From: Phocaeicola fibrisolvens
GTDB lineage: Bacteria; Bacteroidota; Bacteroidia; Bacteroidales; Bacteroidaceae
DNA length: 64,000 bases
Direction: 5' to 3'
Assembly: GCF_025567125.1 (NCBI RefSeq)
Contig: NZ_JAOQJI010000011.1
Coordinates: forward strand, 1 to 64,000
Made by a program: the position numbers and the translations under genes. A model generated the notes under the pieces. That model saw nothing but the letters and a program-made list of their open reading frames with translations. It did not search any database and was not told where the DNA came from. Positions 51,858 to 60,801 of this stretch are shown here, one piece after another; the first letter of the stretch is position 1, and each line of letters begins with the position of its first letter.

Positions 51858-53141
51858 ATGAACATCATTACTTATCCTGAGAAAAGTACATGGGCCGACT
51901 TGCTAAAACGGCCTACTCTCCAGACGGAATCGCTGCGGGAGACGGTACTCGAAATATTGAACCGCATCAAGTTTGAAGGCGACAAGGCCGTGCGGGAGTA
52001 TGAAGAGAAATTCGACAAGGTGCGGCTGGATTCCCTGCAGGTGAGCGAGGCGGAAATCACCGAAGCGGAAAAGAAGGTCAGCATCGAACTGAAGGCGGCC
52101 ATCACACTGGCCTACAAGAACATCCACACCTTCCACGCGGCACAGGTGTTCCAAGGGAAGAAGATTACCACCCTGCCGGGCGTCACTTGCTGGCAGAAGG
52201 CGGTGCCCATCGAAAAGGTGGGACTGTACATTCCCGGCGGAACGGCTCCTCTCTTCTCGACAGTGCTGATGCTGGCTACTCCGGCACAGATTGCGGGCTG
52301 CAAGGAAATCATTCTCTGTACCCCGCCCGACAAGGCAGGAAAGATTCATCCGGCCATCCTGTATGCGGCCAAACTGGCAGGCATCAACCGTATCTTCAAG
52401 GCGGGGGGCGTACAGGCTATCGGGGCCATGGCCTATGGCACGGAGAGCATCCCGAAAGTATATAAGATATTTGGTCCGGGCAACCAGTATGTCACGGCGG
52501 CCAAGCAGCAGGTTTCCCTGCGCGACGTGGCCATCGACATGCCGGCAGGTCCGTCGGAAGTAGCGGTACTGGCCGACGAAACCGCCAACCCGGTCTTCGT
52601 GGCAGCCGACCTGCTTTCCCAGGCGGAACACGGCGTAGACAGTCAGGCCCTCCTGATTACTACAAGCGAAACCTTGCTGAAAGCGACCATGCAGGAGGTG
52701 GAGCGCCAGTTGGACGTGCTGCCGCGCAAGGAAATCGCCAGCCGCTCCCTGGCGGCCAGCAAACTGATTCTGGTGAAGGACATGGACGAGGCGGTGGCCA
52801 TGGTCAACGAGTATGCGCCGGAACACCTGATTATCGAAACCAAGGACTACCTGGAAGTCAGCGAACGGATTGTCAATGCGGGCTCGGTATTCCTGGGATA
52901 TTATTCGCCGGAAAGTGCGGGCGACTATGCTTCGGGCACCAACCACACGCTGCCGACCAACGGCTATGCCAAAGCGTACAGCGGAGTGAGTCTGGACAGC
53001 TTCATCCGCAAAATCACGTTCCAGGAAATCACGCCCGAAGGCATCGCCATGATTGGCCCGGCCATTGAGGTGATGGCGGCCAACGAGCAGCTGGACGGCC
53101 ACAAAAATGCAATCTCCGTACGTTTAAAGAAAGAATCATGA
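51858..53141 (+). CDS. hisD: Histidinol dehydrogenase
   Basis: The protein is 427 aa from ATG 51858 (MNIITYPEKSTWADLLKRP); an in-frame ATG 27 nt upstream adds residues not typical of the family. It performs the last two oxidations to histidine using NAD and zinc. Diagnostic segments are GLYIPGGTAPLFSTVLML, GPGNQYVTAAKQQV, DMPAGPSEVAVLAD, QAEHGVDSQALL with zinc ligands, and EYAPEHLI. The stop overlaps the hisC start (ATGA). Confidence 0.96.
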   Translation: MNIITYPEKSTWADLLKRPTLQTESLRETVLEILNRIKFEGDKAVREYEEKFDKVRLDSLQVSEAEITEAEKKVSIELKAAITLAYKNIHTFHAAQVFQGKKITTLPGVTCWQKAVPIEKVGLYIPGGTAPLFSTVLMLATPAQIAGCKEIILCTPPDKAGKIHPAILYAAKLAGINRIFKAGGVQAIGAMAYGTESIPKVYKIFGPGNQYVTAAKQQVSLRDVAIDMPAGPSEVAVLADETANPVFVAADLLSQAEHGVDSQALLITTSETLLKATMQEVERQLDVLPRKEIASRSLAASKLILVKDMDEAVAMVNEYAPEHLIIETKDYLEVSERIVNAGSVFLGYYSPESAGDYASGTNHTLPTNGYAKAYSGVSLDSFIRKITFQEITPEGIAMIGPAIEVMAANEQLDGHKNAISVRLKKES

Positions 53142-54187
53142 AACCATTGAAAGAACTTACGCGGCCGAACATCTGGGCCTTGAAGCCTTATTCTTCGGCA
53201 CGCGACGAATATAGCGGGAAAGAGGCATCGGTGTTTCTGGATGCCAACGAGAATCCTTACAACACGCCCAACAACCGGTACCCGGACCCGCTGCAACGGG
53301 AATTGAAAGGGCTGATCGGGCGTATCAAGAAGGTATCGCCCGAGCATATCTTCCTGGGCAACGGCAGCGATGAAGCCATCGACCTTCCTTTCCGGGCGTT
53401 CTGCCGTCCGGGCATCGACAACGTGGTGGCCATCGAGCCGACCTACGGCATGTATCAGGTCTGTGCCGATGTCAACGACGTGGAGTACCGCAAGGTGCAG
53501 CTCGACGCGAATTTCCAGTTCAAGGCTGCCGACCTGCTGGCGGCTGCCAACGAGCACACCAAACTGATTTTCCTCTGCTCGCCCAACAACCCGACGGGCA
53601 ACAACCTGTGCCGGGAAGAGATTCTGACCCTGCTCCGGCAGTTCGAAGGACTGGTCATCGTGGACGAGGCGTATGCGGATTTCTCCGACCAGCCGTCGTT
53701 CCTGTCACAGCTCGACGAGTTCCCGAACCTGATTATCCTGCAGACCTTCTCGAAGGCCTGGGGCTGTGCGGCCATCCGTCTGGGCATGGCGTTCGCTTCC
53801 AAGGAAATCATCGACCTGCTGAACAAAATCAAATATCCTTACAATGTGAACCGGCTGACACAGCAGGAAGCCATCCGGATGACTGAAAAGCACTATCAGG
53901 TGCAGCAATGGGTAGGTTCGTTGCTGAAAGAACGTACGCGGCTGATGACCGAATTTAAGAAACTGCCGTGCTGCGAGCACATCTACCCCACCGACGCGAA
54001 TTTCTTCCTCACCCGGGTGAGCAACGCCAAGAAAATCTACGACTACCTGGTAGACAGAGGCATCATCGTCCGCAACCGGAGCAACGTGGCCTTGTGCCAC
54101 AACTGCCTGCGCATCACCATCGGTACGCATCCGGAGAACGATGCGCTGCTGGAGGCCCTGAAAAACTACAAGGAGGAGGAAGCATGA
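53138..54187 (+). CDS. hisC: Histidinol-phosphate aminotransferase
   Basis: This 349-aa PLP-dependent class I/II aminotransferase contains DANENPYNTPNNRYPDP, FLGNGSDEAIDL, LCSPNNPTGNN and IVDEAYADF. The PLP-binding lysine is in LQTFSKAWGCAAIRLG. It converts imidazole-acetol phosphate to histidinol phosphate. Both ends overlap the neighbouring his genes by 4 nt. Confidence 0.96.
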   Translation: MKPLKELTRPNIWALKPYSSARDEYSGKEASVFLDANENPYNTPNNRYPDPLQRELKGLIGRIKKVSPEHIFLGNGSDEAIDLPFRAFCRPGIDNVVAIEPTYGMYQVCADVNDVEYRKVQLDANFQFKAADLLAAANEHTKLIFLCSPNNPTGNNLCREEILTLLRQFEGLVIVDEAYADFSDQPSFLSQLDEFPNLIILQTFSKAWGCAAIRLGMAFASKEIIDLLNKIKYPYNVNRLTQQEAIRMTEKHYQVQQWVGSLLKERTRLMTEFKKLPCCEHIYPTDANFFLTRVSNAKKIYDYLVDRGIIVRNRSNVALCHNCLRITIGTHPENDALLEALKNYKEEEA

Positions 54188-55308
54188 AAAAGAAAGTCTT
54201 GTTCATCGACCGCGACGGAACCCTCGTCATCGAACCGCCCGTAGATTATCAGTTGGATGCCTTCGAGAAACTGGAGTTTTATCCCAAGGTGTTCCGCAAC
54301 CTGTATTTCATCCGGCAGAAGCTGGATTTTGAGCTGGTCATGGTGACCAATCAGGACGGACTGGGCACGCCTTCTTTCCCGGAAGAGACTTTCTGGCCCG
54401 TACACAACCTGATGCTCCAGTCGTTCAAGAACGAGGGCATCGAGTTCGACAATATTCTGATTGACCGAAGTTTCCCGGAAGACAATGCGCCTACCCGCAA
54501 GCCCCGCACGGGCATGCTGACGGCTTACCTGCACAATCCGGACTATGACCTGCCGGGCAGTTTTGTCATCGGCGACCGGGCGACGGATGTGCAACTGGCA
54601 CAGAACCTGGGCTGCAAGGCTATCCTGCTGCAACCGGATAAAAGTATACTGGCCGGCAGCGGACTGGAGGATACCTGCGTGCTGGCCACTACCGACTGGG
54701 ACCGCGTGGCGGAGTTCCTTTTTGCTGGCGAACGGACGGCGGAAGTGTGCCGGAAGACCAAGGAAACCGACATCCGCATCCGCCTCAACCTGGACGGCAA
54801 CGGCACCTGCCACATTGACACGGGACTGGGGTTCTTCGACCACATGCTGGAGCAGATTGGCAAGCATGGCGGCATCGACCTCGACATCCACGTGGACGGT
54901 GACTTGCACGTAGACGAGCACCACACCATCGAAGACACGGCCATCGCCCTGGGAGAATGTTTGTATCAGGCCCTCGGAAGCAAGCGGGGCATCGAACGCT
55001 ACGGCTACTGCCTGCCCATGGACGACTGTCTGTGCATGGTGGCACTCGACTTCGGCGGACGCCCCTGGCTGGTGTGGGACGCCACCTTCACCCGCGAAAA
55101 AATCGGCGACATGCCCACCGAGATGTTCCTCCATTTCTTCAAGTCGCTGAGCGACTCGGCCCGCATGAACCTCCACATCAAGGCAGAAGGCACCAACGAA
55201 CACCACAAGATTGAGGGGATTTTCAAGGCCCTTGCCCGCAGCATCAAGATGGCTGTGCGGCGCGACATCCATCATTTTGAGATTCCCTCCAGCAAGGGAT
55301 GCATCTGA
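54184..55308 (+). CDS. hisB: Bifunctional histidinol-phosphatase / imidazoleglycerol-phosphate dehydratase
   Basis: The protein is 374 aa from ATG 54184, which overlaps the hisC stop as ATGA. The N-terminal HAD phosphatase carries VLFIDRDGTLVIEPP and GDRATDVQLAQNLG. The C-terminal dehydratase has the metal-binding FFDHMLEQIGKHGGIDL and DEHHTIEDTAIALG, and later EGTNEHHKIEGIFKALA. The two-domain form matches enterobacterial HisB. It ends the hisGDCB operon; hisH, A, F and I are not adjacent. Confidence 0.96.
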   Translation: MKKKVLFIDRDGTLVIEPPVDYQLDAFEKLEFYPKVFRNLYFIRQKLDFELVMVTNQDGLGTPSFPEETFWPVHNLMLQSFKNEGIEFDNILIDRSFPEDNAPTRKPRTGMLTAYLHNPDYDLPGSFVIGDRATDVQLAQNLGCKAILLQPDKSILAGSGLEDTCVLATTDWDRVAEFLFAGERTAEVCRKTKETDIRIRLNLDGNGTCHIDTGLGFFDHMLEQIGKHGGIDLDIHVDGDLHVDEHHTIEDTAIALGECLYQALGSKRGIERYGYCLPMDDCLCMVALDFGGRPWLVWDATFTREKIGDMPTEMFLHFFKSLSDSARMNLHIKAEGTNEHHKIEGIFKALARSIKMAVRRDIHHFEIPSSKGCI

Positions 55309-55315
55309 AAACAAA

Positions 55316-55370
55316 AAAAGAAGCATGGATTCCGAGAGAAATTCTCTCCGTATCCATGCTTCTTTCTTAT
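55316..55370. terminator. Bidirectional terminator between hisB and the DUF4923-type gene
   Basis: AAAGAAGCATGGAT (55317-55330) and ATCCATGCTTCTTT (55352-55365) form a perfect 14-bp stem, with an inner GAGAG/CTCTC extension. A-run before and T-rich after serve both strands. Confidence 0.92.
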
Positions 55371-55387
55371 AATTTACGAAACAAGCG

Positions 55388-56005
55388 TTACTGTTTCTTC
55401 AGCTCCACTCCCAATTGCAGTCCGTCATACTGGTTCAGCAACGAGGTAGCTGTACTGACAGCTGCATTCGACGACTTGCTTGCCACTGCACCGGTAATGG
55501 TCTGCGCCAGCGACATCAGCTTGTCGGCCTTGAAGAGCAAACTCATCGTATTGCCCGTCAGTCCTTTGGATACCGTGGCGTTCACCTTCAGTCCCAGACG
55601 CGTTTTCATTGTCAACTGCTTGGTATCGGCATTGTAGCTGTAAGTTCCGCTTACTGTCTTTCCACCTATCACGGAAGTATAGGTACTGTCTTCATTGAAA
55701 GTATAAGTTGCTCCTTCCTTGAAACCCAGTTTTTCCAATACGCCGCTCATCTTTTCTTCCACTTTCTTGGCAGCCACTTCCCCTCCGGCCTTGGCCAGCA
55801 GGTTGTCGCTTTCAAACTTGCAGTCGGGTCCGGAATAAGCCCAGGTTCCGGTCAACGAACTACTTTCACCCGTGACCTTATTGGTTACTGCACTTACCAC
55901 CCCTGAAAGAATCGACTTCAAGTCTTGTGCCATTCCATTGGCTGTTCCGGCAAAACACAATGCCAGCACCAGCACGCTTCTCCATAAAACACTTTTTTTC
56001 ATCAC
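55388..56005 (-). CDS. DUF4923-type secreted protein
   Basis: This 205-aa protein has a signal peptide (MMKKSVLWRSVLVLALCFAG, cleavage probably after MAQ). The mature part has LTGTWAYSGPDCKFESDNLL, TYTFNEDSTYTSVIGGKTVS and GTYSYNADTKQLTMK, a lipocalin-like repeat of beta strands seen in the DUF4923 family of Bacteroidales. No lipobox is seen. Periplasmic location and small-molecule or peptide binding are inferred from the fold pattern. Confidence 0.75.
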   Translation of the reverse strand: MMKKSVLWRSVLVLALCFAGTANGMAQDLKSILSGVVSAVTNKVTGESSSLTGTWAYSGPDCKFESDNLLAKAGGEVAAKKVEEKMSGVLEKLGFKEGATYTFNEDSTYTSVIGGKTVSGTYSYNADTKQLTMKTRLGLKVNATVSKGLTGNTMSLLFKADKLMSLAQTITGAVASKSSNAAVSTATSLLNQYDGLQLGVELKKQ

Positions 56006-56066
56006 TCTTCTCTATTTTAGTTGATTGTTAGTTTTCACAAGCGGCAAGCTTCCTCTTCTGTCCGTC

Positions 56067-56921
56067 TCAACAAGCCTTGAAGCTCATGTCGAGACCTTTC
56101 ACAGAATGAGTCAGTGCACCTACAGAAATGTAGTCCACTCCGCATTCCGCATAGTCGCGCAGCGTGTCAAACGTGATGCCACCGGAAGATTCCAGTTCCA
56201 CACGTCCGCCCACCATTTCCACGGCCTTGCGGGTATTCTCCGGTGTGAAATTGTCGAGCATGATACGGTCTACTCCACCCAGGTCGAGCACCTGCTGCAG
56301 CTCGTCGAAGTTACGTACCTCGATTTCAATCTTCAGGTCCTTGCCTTTTTCCTTGCAGTATTCCTTGGCCCGCGTGATGGCCTTGTCGATGCCTCCGGCG
56401 AAATCCACATGGTTGTCTTTCAGCAGAATCATGTCGAACAGACCGATACGATGGTTCACACCTCCACCGATTTTCACCGCCATCTTCTCCAGGATACGCA
56501 TGCCCGGAGTCGTCTTACGCGTATCGAGTACACGGGTCTTTGTCCCCTTCAGGCGTTCCACATACTTGTGCGTCATGGTCGCGATACCGCTCATGCGCTG
56601 CATGATGTTCAGCATCAGGCGTTCGGTCTGCAGCAAAGACTGCACCTTGCCTTCCACCACCATCGGCACATCTCCCGGTTTCACGTGCGTACCATCCTGC
56701 ATGAATACGGTTACCTTCATGTCGGGGTCGAAACGATGGAACACTTCCTTGGCCACTTCAATGCCGGCCAGGATTCCTTCTTCCTTAATCAGCAGTTTCG
56801 ACTTTCCCATGGCATCCGCCGGGATACACGACAATGTAGTATGGTCCCCGTCGCCTATATCCTCTGCAAAAGAGAGGTCAATCAGACGGTCAATCAAATC
56901 CTTTACAATTTTTTCGTCCAT
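56067..56921 (-). CDS. nadC: Nicotinate-nucleotide pyrophosphorylase (carboxylating)
   Basis: The protein is 284 aa from ATG 56921 (MDEKIVKDLIDRLIDLSFAE). It makes nicotinate mononucleotide from quinolinate and PRPP. Signature segments are EDIGDGDHTTLSCIPAD, QRMSGIATMTHKYVE, LDTRKTTPGMRILEKMAVK and GGGVNHRIGLFDMILLKDNH. A 36-nt longer frame would start inside the promoter, whose minus-strand -7 box TACCTTTG is at 56955-56962. Confidence 0.95.
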   Translation of the reverse strand: MDEKIVKDLIDRLIDLSFAEDIGDGDHTTLSCIPADAMGKSKLLIKEEGILAGIEVAKEVFHRFDPDMKVTVFMQDGTHVKPGDVPMVVEGKVQSLLQTERLMLNIMQRMSGIATMTHKYVERLKGTKTRVLDTRKTTPGMRILEKMAVKIGGGVNHRIGLFDMILLKDNHVDFAGGIDKAITRAKEYCKEKGKDLKIEIEVRNFDELQQVLDLGGVDRIMLDNFTPENTRKAVEMVGGRVELESSGGITFDTLRDYAECGVDYISVGALTHSVKGLDMSFKAC

Positions 56922-56954
56922 TTTGTTCAAAATATTAAGTGATATTTCTGGAAG

Positions 56955-56981
56955 CAAAGGTAATTATTATTCATATCTTTG
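56955..56981. promoter_or_regulatory. Divergent promoters of nadC and rlmH
   Basis: TACCTTTG on the minus strand (56955-56962) serves nadC. TATCTTTG on the plus strand (56974-56981) serves rlmH at 57017. Confidence 0.65.
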
Positions 56982-57016
56982 CAAAGACAACCCGTTTTAA
57001 TCAAAGTAAAAAAGAT

Positions 57017-57490
57017 ATGAAATTTACCCTACTTGTGGTCGGCCGGACGGTCGAAAAGCATTATATCACAGCCATCAACGACTACGTGGAACGTACCAAG
57101 CACTACATCTCGTTCGACATGGAAGTGATTCCCGAACTCAAGAACACCAAGAGCCTCAGCATGGACCAGCAGAAAGAAAAAGAAGGCGAAGCCATCCTGA
57201 AAGCCCTTCAGCCGGGCGATGTGGTGGTACTCCTCGACGAGCACGGAAAAGAATTCCGCTCCATCGAGTTTGCCAACTGGATAGAGCGGAAAATGCATAC
57301 GGTGAACAAGCGGCTGGTGTTTATCATCGGCGGGCCCTACGGATTCTCCCCTGCGGTCTATCAGGCTGCCCAGGAAAAGATTTCCCTTTCCAAAATGACG
57401 TTTTCACACCAAATGATACGACTGATTTTCGTGGAACAGCTTTACCGGGCCATGACCATTCTGAACAACGGCCCTTACCACCACGAATAA
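57017..57490 (+). CDS. rlmH: 23S rRNA (pseudouridine1915-N3)-methyltransferase
   Basis: This 157-aa SPOUT methyltransferase is about the usual length. ATG 57017 gives MKFTLLVVGRTVEKHY. Family motifs are LLDEHGKEFRSIEFANWI, FIIGGPYGFS and the knot-forming C-terminus SKMTFSHQMIRLIFVEQLYRA. It methylates a pseudouridine in helix 69 of 23S rRNA in the assembled 70S ribosome. Confidence 0.95.
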   Translation: MKFTLLVVGRTVEKHYITAINDYVERTKHYISFDMEVIPELKNTKSLSMDQQKEKEGEAILKALQPGDVVVLLDEHGKEFRSIEFANWIERKMHTVNKRLVFIIGGPYGFSPAVYQAAQEKISLSKMTFSHQMIRLIFVEQLYRAMTILNNGPYHHE

Positions 57491-57495
57491 GCCGG

Positions 57496-58383
57496 TTAGC
57501 GCAACCGCAGAATGTCGCCCACCTTCGGAGCCGGTGAGTCCGGTTCCATCTTATTCAATTTATACAAATTTTTCAAACGTATACCGAATTTCTGCGAAAT
57601 GGAGTACATGGAATCGCCCTGACGTACCACGTAAACGATGTATTCCTTCGTAGCCCGACGGCGTTTCTTCTCCAGGTATACCACTTCACCTCCCGCAAAA
57701 ATATAGTCTTTCGGGAGCTCGTTGTAAGTGCGGAGTTTCTTCTTGCTGATGCCCAGTTCATCCGAGAGCGACTTGAACGTATCCCCCCGACGGGCAATGA
57801 CGTAGACCATGTCGTTGGCCAGATATGGCTGGTGCGGGTTAGGAAACTCCTCCACCCATTTCAATCCTTTTTTACTGTCGTAACGGTCCAGATCGTACAG
57901 TTCGATGATGTTGATCAGCCGGTCGGCATAGCGCGGATCGGTGGCATAACCGGCTTTTTTCAAACCACGGGCCCATCCTTTATAGTCTGTAATCTTCAAA
58001 CGGAAAAGCGAAGAATAGCGTGCCCCGGTCCGCAAGAACTTAGAATGGTCGCGGTAAGAATCCTTGGCATGGCGGTAAGCCCGGAAACACTCGTTCGGCG
58101 CATCGTCGTCGGCACGCACCGTCCGCCCGTCCCAGCTCCGTCCGCACTTGATACCAAAATGATTGTTCGACTTGCGGGCCAGTTCGCTCCGCCCGGCACC
58201 CGACTCCAGCAATCCTTGAGCCAGCGTGATACTGGCCGGAATGTGATACCGCTTCATCTCCTCCACCGCAGTCTTCCGATACTGCCGGATGTAATCCTCA
58301 TACGCTTTGTTCCGCCGCTGGGCCCCCAAAGAAAGCACCATCCCCGCCAGACAGAACACGAAAATATATCTTAATGATTTCAT
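57496..58383 (-). CDS. Glucosaminidase (GH73) with two LysM domains
   Basis: This 295-aa secreted wall hydrolase has a signal peptide (YIFVFCLAGMVLSLGAQ) and a GH73/FlgJ-type domain: YHIPASITLAQGLLESGAGRS with the catalytic Glu, and SNNHFGIKCG. Two LysM repeats follow, VYVIARRGDTFKSLSDELG and YIVYVVRQGDSMYSISQKFG. It cuts beta-N-acetylglucosaminyl bonds in peptidoglycan. It is convergent with rlmH and has a -7 box TATCTTTG on the minus strand at 58409-58416. It is the last backbone gene before the ICE-like region. Confidence 0.92.
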   Translation of the reverse strand: MKSLRYIFVFCLAGMVLSLGAQRRNKAYEDYIRQYRKTAVEEMKRYHIPASITLAQGLLESGAGRSELARKSNNHFGIKCGRSWDGRTVRADDDAPNECFRAYRHAKDSYRDHSKFLRTGARYSSLFRLKITDYKGWARGLKKAGYATDPRYADRLINIIELYDLDRYDSKKGLKWVEEFPNPHQPYLANDMVYVIARRGDTFKSLSDELGISKKKLRTYNELPKDYIFAGGEVVYLEKKRRRATKEYIVYVVRQGDSMYSISQKFGIRLKNLYKLNKMEPDSPAPKVGDILRLR

Positions 58384-58408
58384 GCAAATCCTCTTTTCAG
58401 TTTTCGCA

Positions 58409-58644
58409 CAAAGATAAGCGATTCAGCAGAGAAGCTTACCGGCAAATGCTTAAAAATACAGAAAAGCAGAGAGAAAAGCGATTTTTTCGCTATATTTGTT
58501 GTAATCAGGCAGGTTTTATTTGACTATCAACAGATTGGATAAAACTCGCACGAGAACGGGCAATGGATAAGAAAAAGCCGGACTGTTCCGAACCGCCATA
58601 TTTCTCATGCTTTCAAATAACTCTTTATCTCACCTGCAAAGATA
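58409..58644 (-). promoter_or_regulatory. Promoter of the GH73 gene and a second -7 box at the element boundary
   Basis: In the 58384-58936 gap, TATCTTTG appears on the minus strand at 58409-58416 (for the GH73 gene) and again at 58637-58644. Downstream of the latter, a 30-codon minus-strand frame opens with MRNMAVRNSPAFSYPLPV, probably a remnant or chance. The ICE end should lie between these points, but I could not identify an attachment repeat. Confidence 0.4.
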
Positions 58645-58732
58645 ACATTTCTTTCTGAAAAGGCCATATAAACGGCTGCAATCTTACGGAATAAAAACAT
58701 ATCGGGAAAAACAAGCATACCGTAGCCGAGTC

Positions 58733-58894
58733 CCCATAACCACAGGCAAAGGTAATTCGTGTTCTTCCCGTACAAGCAAGGCCAAGCCCTTCGGGTTCGT
58801 GGAAAAAATCATCCTCGCCCCGGAGGGCTTGCGGTATTTTTTCCCGAAGCCTTGCATGTACGGAACACGACCTTTTTAAGCCTGTAGTTATGGG
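58733..58894 (+). ncRNA. Structured element copy 1 (candidate RNA or folded-DNA site)
   Basis: A closed multi-stem fold can be drawn. P1: 58733-58747 with 58880-58894, 14 of 15 paired. P2a: 58757-58764 with 58863-58870 (8 bp). A 4-nt bulge (58765-58768) leads to P2b: 58769-58782 with 58849-58862, broken only by an A-A mismatch (58775/58856). P3 hairpin: AGCCC-TTC-GGGTT near 58785-58797. P4: GGAAAAAAT (58801-58809) with ATTTTTTCC (58836-58844), capped by CCTC/GAGG. AAAGG (58748-58752) and CCTTT (58871-58875) can extend P1. Copy 2 at 63835-63990 can adopt the same fold with different bases. Confidence 0.75.
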
Positions 58895-58897
58895 AAC

Positions 58898-58916
58898 TCC
58901 GGCCCCAGAAGCCGGA
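58898..58916 (+). terminator. Hairpin following structured element 1
   Basis: TCCGGC (58898-58903) pairs with GCCGGA (58911-58916), followed by CTAACAAAAAA and, 20 nt on, the ATG of the next gene. Without a T-run it is more likely a boundary or ribosome-access hairpin than a terminator. Copy 2 has the same start (CCCCGGC) at the window edge. Confidence 0.4.
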
Positions 58917-58936
58917 CTAACAAAAAATCAAATGTT

Positions 58937-59767
58937 ATGTTACAGGCAACAAAGAACAAGTACACGGTGGAAACACTCAAACCACTGAACATTCTGTACG
59001 ATCATGAACACCGGCTGACACAGCAGGACGTGGATATGGCCAACGGTTATGTGGAACTGATAGAAAGGACACGCTCTGAAAAGATTCCACAGGTCGGTGA
59101 CAGACTCATCTATGTGGACAGATACGGGAAATATTACGGCAACGCCCTCATCGAGAAACGCAAAAATACGGACGGACTGATTTCCATCTGTGAAATCCCC
59201 TATATCCCTTTCATATGGGAAGAGTATGACGGTATCGGTTTAAGTGTCAGCGGAGGATCCTTCCACCATATTGACCCCCTCCAGTTGAAGTTCGTCAGAT
59301 GGACGGAAGGGATATTCCAAGACTGGGGCAACTGCGGTGCGTGCGCCAACGGTGCCGTCGCATTCACGGCAAAAGTGCCGTTATGGTCCTATTCCGAACC
59401 TGACCCTCTCTACGGCGATTTCACCACTGAGACATGGAGACAGTATTATCTGACAAAAAACACGGGTCCGGACGCACGTAACCTGTACCAAGGCTTCGAC
59501 AAGGCTTTCAGGACCGAAGAGGACTTCCTACAGTTCCTGAAGGACTATGAAGGGACCGTGTTCAAGGGCAACCAGGAAAACCATATCGTTCTCTGGTGTT
59601 TCCGTCATGAGAACCGGTTCCTGCCGCAGCACGAGTGGGACAAAATAGATGTCCAGGCCGTGGAACGGCGTCTCAACTTTTATCCCGAACAGGTCAAGCT
59701 GGTCAAGGACATGGACAGCCACATCACCTACTGTTACCGTATCAAACCCGAAATTGACAATCTCTAA
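58937..59767 (+). CDS. ICE accessory protein (DUF4121-like), function unknown
   Basis: The protein is 276 aa, starting LQATKNKYTVETLKPLNILY. It resembles the DUF4121 family often found on Bacteroidales conjugative elements (recall, unverified). Features are VGDRLIYVDRYGKYYGNALIE near 55-75 (beta-rich), a Cys pair in WGNCGACANGA, and a C-terminal helical part. No catalytic motif is evident. The gene starts 21 nt after the hairpin of structured element 1 and ends 12 nt before the next gene. Confidence 0.6.
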   Translation: MLQATKNKYTVETLKPLNILYDHEHRLTQQDVDMANGYVELIERTRSEKIPQVGDRLIYVDRYGKYYGNALIEKRKNTDGLISICEIPYIPFIWEEYDGIGLSVSGGSFHHIDPLQLKFVRWTEGIFQDWGNCGACANGAVAFTAKVPLWSYSEPDPLYGDFTTETWRQYYLTKNTGPDARNLYQGFDKAFRTEEDFLQFLKDYEGTVFKGNQENHIVLWCFRHENRFLPQHEWDKIDVQAVERRLNFYPEQVKLVKDMDSHITYCYRIKPEIDNL

Positions 59768-59779
59768 AACAATACAGTT

Positions 59780-60721
59780 ATGCAGACAACAGCAACAAGA
59801 ACAGCAGGCAGCCACACTGACCTGCTCACAGGTATCCTGAACGTGCAAGTAAGGAACGAGGACAAGATTACAGAACAGGACAGGCAGTATTGCCAGCTCC
59901 AGCAGGACCAGCTCTACAAGACGCTTGACCGTATCGACCGTTGGTATGCCATCTTCAAGGAAGAAGCGGAACGGTACCGGGAAATCAAGAGCTTCAAGTA
60001 TGAGGATAACGGTAAGGTCTCCATACGGAATTTCTATTTCAACAACAGCGGGGAGGATGACTATACCCACAACGAATTCAAACCGTTTGACCTCATCAAC
60101 GAGCTTGCGGACAACAACTGCAATGCCAACGCGAATTTCGCGAATCGCATCATTTCCTATTTCAACAGGACCTACAATGTAGACGTACCCATTCCTGTAA
60201 TCGACGAGAAGGCCATGCGCATGGGATTCCGTCCGGTCTACCAGACTTACGTGGACATGGTCATTGAACACCTCGGCGGAAAAAGTTTCCGTGAGACCGC
60301 AGAGGAAGAACTGCTGGCCCGTTTCCTGAAAACGGTACAGCCTTCCCGCTGGAGCAAGGTGAAGCCCGAACTGAAAAAGGACAAGATAACTTTCCCTGAC
60401 ATCGTGTCCTGGGACAGCATCCATCTGGAATACCACCGGGAATATGAGTTCTCGTATGACTGCGGAAGGAAAGTGGACATTTTCTGCGAAGGTATCGCAT
60501 ACGGGGCAGATGACGTGATAAACGGTTCAAGCGGTATGGTCATCGGCCTTGACAGACGCGATGTGGATATAACCGAATGGTACAACCTCACCCTGAGCAA
60601 CGCAGAACAGATCAAGTTCTACAAGAACGGACGCATCGACGTACGCTTCAAGGACAGCCAGGCCGCAGAGAACTGCTACAGAAGGCTGCGGCTGGATGAA
60701 ATCACACTCAGAGAAGAGTGA
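59780..60721 (+). CDS. ICE accessory protein of unknown function
   Basis: This 313-aa protein opens with TATRTAGSHTDLLTGILN. I do not recognise the family. The pattern of ELADNNCNANANFANRIISY and YNVDVPIPVIDEKAMRMGF in the middle, with a beta-rich C-terminus (IEWYNLTLSNAEQIKF-like VDITEWYNLTLSNAEQIKFY), suggests an all-soluble, possibly DNA-interacting protein. It is followed by a GACACCCCG...CGGGGTGTC hairpin and then the methylase-helicase gene, with which it is probably co-transcribed. Confidence 0.6.
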   Translation: MQTTATRTAGSHTDLLTGILNVQVRNEDKITEQDRQYCQLQQDQLYKTLDRIDRWYAIFKEEAERYREIKSFKYEDNGKVSIRNFYFNNSGEDDYTHNEFKPFDLINELADNNCNANANFANRIISYFNRTYNVDVPIPVIDEKAMRMGFRPVYQTYVDMVIEHLGGKSFRETAEEELLARFLKTVQPSRWSKVKPELKKDKITFPDIVSWDSIHLEYHREYEFSYDCGRKVDIFCEGIAYGADDVINGSSGMVIGLDRRDVDITEWYNLTLSNAEQIKFYKNGRIDVRFKDSQAAENCYRRLRLDEITLREE

Positions 60722-60740
60722 TTCATGAAATACTTATTCA

Positions 60741-60771
60741 GACACCCCGTAAGACATCCTTGCGGGGTGTC
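60741..60771 (+). terminator. Hairpin between the two ICE accessory genes
   Basis: GACACCCCGTAAG (60741-60753) pairs with CTTGCGGGGTGTC (60759-60771) over 13 bp with one G-T pair; the loop is ACATC. TTCGTTTCC follows, not a clean T-run, so partial termination or processing is more likely than a full stop. Confidence 0.6.
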
Positions 60772-60801
60772 TTCGTTTCCAACCATTAAAAAAGAAAAGA
60801 C

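Noticed and set aside
58733..58920. Structured element 1 as a group II intron, retron or CRISPR-like repeat
   Set aside because: There is no reverse transcriptase, no group II domain V motif and no repeat-spacer pattern in the window. The element is too long and too structured for a CRISPR repeat and occurs only twice, 5 kb apart.
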